Assembly: GCF_001298265.1 (NCBI RefSeq)
Contig: NZ_LGSZ01000048.1
Span: forward strand, 124,001-188,000
Source: Allobosea vaviloviae
GTDB lineage: Bacteria; Pseudomonadota; Alphaproteobacteria; Rhizobiales; Beijerinckiaceae
DNA: 64,000 nucleotides
Direction of reading: 5' to 3'
The notes under the pieces were generated by a model that searched no databases, was not told the origin of the DNA, and saw nothing but the letters and a program-made list of their open reading frames with translations. Positions 59,037 through 64,000 of this stretch are shown piece after piece (positions within the stretch are counted from its first letter, which is position 1; each line of letters begins with the position of its first letter). A program made the translations under genes and the position numbers.

Positions 59037-60025
59037 AATCTGCGCGCCGGCTTGCGAAGGATGGCCGTGCTCCAACGGTCGTTCAGCTCGACCGGATACA
59101 CGCCTTCGGCCGCACAAAACTCATCGACGGCCATCCGCGCAGCCGGGAAGCCATAACAGCCATAATCGTGAACCATTACGACCCCGCCGGCGACCATATT
59201 CGGCCAAACGGTTTCAAGAGCCGTTTTGATCGGCTGATAGAGGTCGAAATCGATATGAACGAACCGCCAGCGGTGGCTGGCGAGATCGGCGAAGGCATCC
59301 GGAAACCAGCCGCGCACGAGCTTCAGATTGGCCGGCCAAGCGCCGTCACCAACGTAACTCGCAACGCTTTCCACCGATGTCGGAGCAAACGAACCCGCCG
59401 TCCATTCCGTTTCATAAATCGACCGCTCGACCGAAATGTCTCGCTCGTCGAAGCCCTCAAACGTATCGAGCGCATAAAGGGTTCGTGACGGGTCCATGAA
59501 TTTGTGGATGACTCGCAGGCTGAAACCCCGATGCGAGCCGAGTTCTAGGTAATCCGCCTCTTCCAGGCTCGACGTCGACTGCACCGCCTGGAAAAAATTG
59601 ACGACGCGGTTTGGATCGGTGTGGAGACCAGATGCTTCATCCGCCACGGGGACGTTGGAATAGGCGACCACAGCATCGCGGAACAGCGCATCCTTTCCCC
59701 TGTCAGTATAAAAGATATGCGGTGGGTATTGGTGATAGATATCAAAATCCTCGGCACGATACGCTGGCTCTGGCGCCGGGGCCTCTTGAGAAGGCGCCGG
59801 TTCAAGGTCGACGCTGTTCTCTGGCGTCAGGGACTCGCCGGACCCGGCGACGATCGCGGGCTCTTGCAAAGGCGCACTGCGATCTGACGGAGTGCCGATA
59901 TCATTGTTCAGTGCCCCTGATGGTGGTGTCGGGGCCGGAAAAAACGAAGGAAAAGCAGCCTTGCATGCCAAATAGACACGGACCGCCGGGGGCCATCGGC
60001 GCAAAGCCTCTCTGATCATCGACAT
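59033..60025 (-). CDS. TylF/MycF-family methyltransferase with N-terminal Pro/Ala-rich extension
   Basis: 330 residues, start ATG 60025 with GCGGAGC ahead (second Met 60019). An extension of about 90 residues rich in Pro, Ala and Ser (PAPTPPSGALN; PAPSQEAPAPEPAY) precedes the catalytic part: YLELGSHRGFSLRVIHKFM (SAM loop), LYALDTFEGFDERD, FVHIDFDLYQPIKTALETVWPNMVAGGVVMVHDYGCYGFPAARMAVDEF with the metal-binding DFDLY and HDY acids. It probably O-methylates a glycan sugar. The first gene of a two-gene minus-strand unit with the unknown protein. Confidence 0.87.
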   Translation of the reverse strand: MSMIREALRRWPPAVRVYLACKAAFPSFFPAPTPPSGALNNDIGTPSDRSAPLQEPAIVAGSGESLTPENSVDLEPAPSQEAPAPEPAYRAEDFDIYHQYPPHIFYTDRGKDALFRDAVVAYSNVPVADEASGLHTDPNRVVNFFQAVQSTSSLEEADYLELGSHRGFSLRVIHKFMDPSRTLYALDTFEGFDERDISVERSIYETEWTAGSFAPTSVESVASYVGDGAWPANLKLVRGWFPDAFADLASHRWRFVHIDFDLYQPIKTALETVWPNMVAGGVVMVHDYGCYGFPAARMAVDEFCAAEGVYPVELNDRWSTAILRKPARRL

Positions 60026-60150
60026 CGAATGCTCCGCAGGGTCGTCTTCTACCGATCGTTGAGTCTTACTTCGGCAGTTAGGAGAGCATGTCAACAATCG
60101 GTCGCTTGGGTATTCTGGACACCCCACAGCTTCGAAACGGACAGCGCCTC

Positions 60151-60867
60151 TCAGGGCACGAATTCCTCGTGCGCGCGGCGCAGGCTTTCGACATTGCCGA
60201 TGTCGCGGTGATAGGTGGCGAGCGAGACCGCCTGGATGCGCCCGACGAAATGCGGGATGACCTCGGTCGAGAGGTCGATCACCGGCTTGCCGAGCCCGGC
60301 CAGGAAGTCCAGCACTTCAGGTTCAAGGATGTAGACCGCCGCATTGGCGAGGTTGCCTGGCGGATTCTCGACCTTCTCGTGGAAGGCCTTGACGATGCCG
60401 GCCCGGCCCGGCGCCGCCTCTTCCTCGAATTCGAGGATGCCGCAGGAGCGCGGGTCGTCGGTCTCGAAGGCCAGCATGGTGATCGCGAAACCGGGCGGGC
60501 GGGCCTTGTGGACGGCCTCGAAGGCCTGCAGGTCGAAGCGCGTCAGGTTGTCGGCATGGGCGACGAGGAAGGGCTCCCGGCCGAAGAAGCCGGCATTGGC
60601 ATGGATGGTGCCGCCGGTGCCGAGCAGCTCGTCCTCATGGACCAGCGTGACCGCGTCGCGATAGGGCGCCTCGGCGACATGGCCTCGCACCGCATCGGGC
60701 AAATAATGCGTGTTGATCAGGACGGGGCCGACGCCGGCCGGCGTCAGCAGGTCGAACCAGTAGTCGAGCAGGGCCCGGCCATGGATCGGCACGAGGCATT
60801 TGGGAATCGTGTCGGTCACCGGGCGAAGCCGGCTTCCGATCCCTGCGGCCAGCAGCAATGCGCGCAT
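60151..60867 (-). CDS. Sugar-1-phosphate nucleotidyltransferase (HddC/RmlA-like)
   Basis: 238 residues. N-terminal nucleotide-binding loop MRALLLAAGIGSRLRPVTDTIPKCLVPI, substrate/metal region LLGTGGTIHANAGFF and FLVAHADNLTRFDL, and VYILEPEVLDFLAGLGKPVIDLSTEVIPHF. It would join a sugar-1-phosphate to a nucleoside triphosphate. The heptose-1-phosphate guanylyltransferase branch (HddC) fits the neighbours, but glucose- or mannose-type relatives look similar. Begins 10 bases after the end of the fusion gene upstream on the same strand. Confidence 0.87.
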   Translation of the reverse strand: MRALLLAAGIGSRLRPVTDTIPKCLVPIHGRALLDYWFDLLTPAGVGPVLINTHYLPDAVRGHVAEAPYRDAVTLVHEDELLGTGGTIHANAGFFGREPFLVAHADNLTRFDLQAFEAVHKARPPGFAITMLAFETDDPRSCGILEFEEEAAPGRAGIVKAFHEKVENPPGNLANAAVYILEPEVLDFLAGLGKPVIDLSTEVIPHFVGRIQAVSLATYHRDIGNVESLRRAHEEFVP

Positions 60868-60877
60868 CGTGTCTGCT

Positions 60878-62416
60878 CTAGGCGCGGGTGACGGTCGCCT
60901 GCTCGAGCTCCAGGATCAGATCCTGGCGCGTGAGCGGCGTGTTGCCGACGCGGGACACCTGGCAGGCGGCAGCGACCGATCCCAGATAGATCCCGCGCCA
61001 GATATCGACGCCGGCGCAGCGCGCCATCGAGAGCGTCGTGAACAGCGAATCGCCAGCGCCGGCGGCATCCTTGGGGGCCGTGTTGAAGGCCGGCAGCCGG
61101 TCGGACCGGTCGATCCCGTCCTTGCGGCCATGGATCAGCAGCCCCTCGGAGCCGAGCGTGACGATGACGCTGCCGGCGCCTGCGACCTCGCGCAGCCGCT
61201 CGGCCACGATGACCAGGCCCGACTCGAAATCGCGGAGCGCAAGCCGCGCCTCGCGTTCGGTCGGGGTGATGATGTCCATGCCCTTGAAGCGCGAGATGTC
61301 GGCGAGCTGCGAGGACGACTGGCTGTCGGCGCCCATCATCACCCCATGACGGGTGGCGAGCGCGGTGATCGCTTCGACCAGCGGCTGCGGCAGCATGCCG
61401 TAGTTGAAGTCCGAGAAGAGGATGAGATCGACATCGGCCACGACGTCCTCGACCCGCTTGAGGATGCGGGCCTGGAGATCGCTCTCGATCGGATGCTGGC
61501 GCAGATGGTTGACGCGCAGCAGCGTCTTGCCGTTGGCGCGATAGCGCTCCTTCACCGTGGTCGGGCGCGAGCGGTCGAGAAACAGGTCGAGCTTGACGTT
61601 GTAGCGGCCGAGCGCCTCCTCGGCGTAGCGGGCTGCCTCGTCATCGCCGACCACCGTCATGAAGCGCACATCGGCTCCGAGCCCCTGCGCATGGGCCGCG
61701 ACGATGCCGGCGCCGCCGACGAAGGTCTTGTGCTCGATCGGCGTGACCACGATGGTCGGGTCTTCCTGCGACATGCCGAGCGGGTCGCAGTTGATGTATT
61801 TGTCGACGATCAGATCACCGATCACCAGGACGCGCAGCCCGGTGAAGCGCTCGAGGCAGCCTTTCAGGTCCTCATTGTCGAAACCGTGGCGGAACGGATA
61901 ATCGGCCGGGAGCTTGATGGTGTGGAAGTTCGGCTCGGCATAGTCTCGCTGCAGCAGGCTGATCGAGGAGAAGCGCACCTCGCCCGACGAGAAGATCAGC
62001 TTGCCGCCATAGCCCTCGACGACCGGCTTCTCGGGGTTCTCGCGAACCGCGAATTCCTTGCCCTTGACCACAACGTCGGGCCGCAATTCCGCGACGAACT
62101 CCTCCGGCGCGCCGGCGAGCGAGACGGCATGGCTCACGAAGGAGATCGCCTCGATGCCCTCCTGGCGCAGCGCCTGGGGAACGGTAACGCCCGGTGTCCG
62201 GTCCGAATTGATCCCGACGACCAGGAAGTCGGCGTTCTCGGCAGCGAAGCGGAGCAGGCGCAGGTGGCCGGGATGGACGGCGTTGAAGTTGCCGGAGACG
62301 AAGGCGATCCGCTTGTTCTCGCCCGCAAGAGCCCGGATGGCCGCCACGCTGGTAAGCGGCTCGCGACTTGCGTCCACCGCCTCCTCGAGGTCCGTGAGAT
62401 CGGTCATCTTCGTCAT
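60878..62416 (-). CDS. Cytidylyltransferase-PfkB kinase fusion, HldE-like with reversed domain order
   Basis: 512 residues. Residues ~30-170 are a nucleotidyltransferase: IAFVSGNFNAVHPGHLRLLRFA (HxGH), VVGINSDRTPG, VVVKGKEFA. Residues ~190-510 are a PfkB-type kinase: VLVIGDLIVDKYINCDPLGMSQEDPTIVV, FVGGAGIVAAHAQGLGA, then FNTAPKDAAGAGDSLFTT with the DxAGAGD active site. In HldE the kinase comes first and the adenylyltransferase last; here the order is opposite. Together they could phosphorylate and activate a heptose-type sugar. Start ATG 62416; a lone gene in front of the HddC-like gene. Confidence 0.88.
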   Translation of the reverse strand: MTKMTDLTDLEEAVDASREPLTSVAAIRALAGENKRIAFVSGNFNAVHPGHLRLLRFAAENADFLVVGINSDRTPGVTVPQALRQEGIEAISFVSHAVSLAGAPEEFVAELRPDVVVKGKEFAVRENPEKPVVEGYGGKLIFSSGEVRFSSISLLQRDYAEPNFHTIKLPADYPFRHGFDNEDLKGCLERFTGLRVLVIGDLIVDKYINCDPLGMSQEDPTIVVTPIEHKTFVGGAGIVAAHAQGLGADVRFMTVVGDDEAARYAEEALGRYNVKLDLFLDRSRPTTVKERYRANGKTLLRVNHLRQHPIESDLQARILKRVEDVVADVDLILFSDFNYGMLPQPLVEAITALATRHGVMMGADSQSSSQLADISRFKGMDIITPTEREARLALRDFESGLVIVAERLREVAGAGSVIVTLGSEGLLIHGRKDGIDRSDRLPAFNTAPKDAAGAGDSLFTTLSMARCAGVDIWRGIYLGSVAAACQVSRVGNTPLTRQDLILELEQATVTRA

Positions 62417-62754
62417 TCAGATCAGGTCCGTCAGGTCGGCAGCGAATACGGTGCGGTGAGGCGCGCTTCCTTAGACCAATCATAGATAGGCGGCAATCAT
62501 TCCGCGCCGGCACATTGTAGAATCGGAGCACAACGCCTTTCGTTTGGCCTTTAGAGCGGGGTTTGGATCCAAACCAGCATCCCGATTGCCACGTGGCCCG
62601 CCGGGAACGGCACGGCACCCGCCGCTATCGACATGCCATTTTGATGCTGCTATGAGGCGGCGCGCGCTCGGCGGGAGCCTTCAGGGCGCCGTTCTTCACA
62701 GTCGCCACCACCCCGGAGACACCGTCTGCCGGGTTCTTCGCGGGGAAACGGTCC
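62417..62754. promoter_or_regulatory. Divergent region with palindromic operator candidate
   Basis: 338 bases between the fusion gene (minus) and the epimerase (plus). It contains a perfect 16-base palindrome, GGTTTGGATCCAAACC, at 62560-62575, 145 bases before the fusion start codon end and 180 bases before the epimerase ATG. No further repeat or gene seen. Confidence 0.5.
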
Positions 62755-63711
62755 ATGAACATTTTCGTCACTGGCGCTTGCGGCTACAAGGGCACGGTGC
62801 TGGTTCCGAAGCTGCTCGAGAAGGGCCACACCGTTCGCGCCTTCGATATCCAGTGGTTCGGCAACTTCCTGCGGCCCCATCCCAATCTCGAGGTGGTGAA
62901 GGGCGACATCCGCAACAGCGACGAGGTCAACCTCGACGGCATCGACGTGATCATCCATCTGTCGAGCGTCGCCAACGACCCCTGCTCCGATCTCGACCCG
63001 AAGCTCACCTGGGAAATCAGCTGCCTCGCCACGATGCAGCTGGCCGACCGGGCCAAGCGCAAGGGCATCAAGCACTTCATCTATGCCTCGTCCGGCTCGG
63101 TCTACGGCGTCTCCGACGAGCCGCAGGTCACCGAGGACCTCGAGCTGTTCCCGATCTCCGAGTACAACAAGACCAAGATGTGCGGCGAGCGCATCCTGTT
63201 GTCCTATGAGAACGACATGACCGTGCAGATCGTGCGCCCGGCGACGGTGTGCGGCTTCTCGCCGCGCATGCGCCTCGACGTCGCCGTCAATCTGCTGACC
63301 ATGCAGGCCCTGACCAAGGGCAAGATCACGGTGCTCGGCGGCGACCAGACGCGCCCCAACATCCACATGGACGACATCACCGACCTCTACATCTTCCTGA
63401 TGGAGAACCCGCAGCACACCGGCGTCTACAATGCGGGCTTCGAGAACATCTCGATCCTCGACATCGCCAAGATGGTCGCCGAGCATGTCGGTGCCGAGAT
63501 CGAGGTGAAGCCGTCGAACGATCCGCGCAGCTACCGGGTCAACTCCGACCGGCTGCTGGCGACCGGCTTCCGCCCGAAGAAGACCGTCGACGACGCGATC
63601 AAGGAGATCGTCGGGCTCTACCGCCAGGGCGCGCTCAAGGAAGAAGATCGCTTCCATAATCTCAAATGGATGATGAAGACGGTTCTGCCTGCACAAGCGG
63701 CCGCCGAATAA
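62755..63711 (+). CDS. NAD-dependent sugar epimerase/dehydratase (extended SDR)
   Basis: 318 residues. NAD-binding GACGYKGTVLVPKLLEKGH, catalytic YNKTK (Tyr and Lys) with Ser in YASSGSVYG; then VRPATVCGFSPRMRLDVAVN and TRPNIHMDDITDLYIFLME. It acts on a nucleotide-activated sugar (4-epimerisation or similar); the YGVSDEPQVTED and SRMRLDV variants do not fix substrate. The ATG has a modest ribosome site (GGGGAAACGG). Followed after 37 bases by a GmhA-like gene. Confidence 0.92.
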   Translation: MNIFVTGACGYKGTVLVPKLLEKGHTVRAFDIQWFGNFLRPHPNLEVVKGDIRNSDEVNLDGIDVIIHLSSVANDPCSDLDPKLTWEISCLATMQLADRAKRKGIKHFIYASSGSVYGVSDEPQVTEDLELFPISEYNKTKMCGERILLSYENDMTVQIVRPATVCGFSPRMRLDVAVNLLTMQALTKGKITVLGGDQTRPNIHMDDITDLYIFLMENPQHTGVYNAGFENISILDIAKMVAEHVGAEIEVKPSNDPRSYRVNSDRLLATGFRPKKTVDDAIKEIVGLYRQGALKEEDRFHNLKWMMKTVLPAQAAAE

Positions 63712-63748
63712 CAAACGGGTCGAAGACGACCTGGCCTGGGAGGCCGAC

Positions 63749-64000
63749 ATGGCGGAACTGAGCGATCCGACGGATCACTTCAAGGACTATTCGGCGCGCC
63801 TTGCGCAGACGCTGCAGGTCTTCGACTGGGCGCCGGTCAAGGCGCTGGCCGAGGATCTGTTCGGCTGCTGGCAGGAGAAGCGCCAGCTCTTCCTGATCGG
63901 CAATGGCGGCAGCGCCGGCAATGCCAACCACCTCGCCAACGACTTCATGTATCCGCTCTCGAAGACGCTGGGCTCCGGCATCCGGGCCCATGCGCTAACC
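63749..64000 (+). CDS. gmhA: SIS-domain sugar isomerase (GmhA-like), 3'-truncated by window edge
   Basis: 84 residues seen from ATG 63749, preceded by GGGAGG at 63738-63743; the frame stays open to the window end. LFLIGNGGSAGNANHLANDFMYP is the sedoheptulose-7-phosphate isomerase SIS signature (phosphosugar-binding Gly-Asn-Gly-Gly-Ser). GmhA makes the heptose-7-phosphate that HldE-type and HddC-type enzymes then activate, which fits the genes just before it. The rest of the gene lies outside the window. Confidence 0.85.
   Translation, partial: MAELSDPTDHFKDYSARLAQTLQVFDWAPVKALAEDLFGCWQEKRQLFLIGNGGSAGNANHLANDFMYPLSKTLGSGIRAHALT

Overview
The window looks like a chromosomal segment from a high-G+C alphaproteobacterium of the order Hyphomicrobiales (Rhizobiales), probably near Bosea or the Bradyrhizobium/Methylobacterium side of the order. 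This is inferred from gene content and order: a ChvG/ChvI two-component pair next to pckA, a short HprK kinase, a mannose-type PTS EIIA and HPr, then ahcY, a DivL-type kinase, a TsaE-AmgK fusion, a MurU-like enzyme and AddB/AddA. No rRNA, tRNA, CRISPR array, integrase or transposase was seen.

Layout. 0-3.3 kb: end of an oligopeptide-type ABC importer (two permeases and a double ATPase) closed by a terminator. 3.5-6.7 kb: an Lrp/AsnC regulator divergent from a three-gene nitrate/sulfonate/taurine-type ABC importer. 6.7-11.3 kb: a DUF4105 protein, ChvG, ChvI and a HugZ-like protein. 11.5-17.7 kb: pckA, hprK, EIIA-Man, HPr, an M20 amidohydrolase, and ahcY with a striking palindromic operator candidate. 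18-31.5 kb: a DivL-like kinase with Tyr in place of the H-box His, TsaE-AmgK, a frameshifted Sel1-type gene, a MurU-like transferase, AddB, AddA, a DUF1345 protein and thioredoxin, mostly in overlapping frames. 31.5-42.6 kb: DoxX, a class A penicillin-binding protein, a Bcr/CflA exporter, a DUF5675 orphan, a YgjP-type metallopeptidase, thiM-thiC behind a TPP riboswitch, two small proteins, and an OmpA protein with a very long Pro/Ala linker.

42.7-53.8 kb is an amide/imide uptake and hydrolysis locus. A minus-strand set (creatininase-family hydrolase, two permeases, double ATPase, NodB-fold hydrolase) faces a plus-strand set (MarR regulator, solute-binding protein, isoaspartyl peptidase/asparaginase, ketopantoate-reductase-like enzyme, SDR). 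Three copies of one long inverted repeat sit at three junctions of the minus-strand set. 54.5-56.6 kb holds glutamine-dependent NAD synthetase.

56.8-64 kb is a surface-glycan locus: two TylF-type methyltransferases flanking an unrecognised, possibly glycosyltransferase-like protein in visibly lower-G+C DNA, then a sugar-1-phosphate nucleotidyltransferase, a nucleotidyltransferase-kinase fusion in the order opposite to HldE, an NAD-dependent epimerase, and the start of a GmhA-like isomerase cut by the window end. Together these suggest synthesis of a nucleotide-activated heptose or related sugar.

At least five families of intergenic palindromic repeats are scattered through the window. The features I would look at first are the reverse-order fusion and its neighbours, the unknown protein at 57984-59036, the DivL-like Tyr kinase, and the repeats inside the amide/imide operon.
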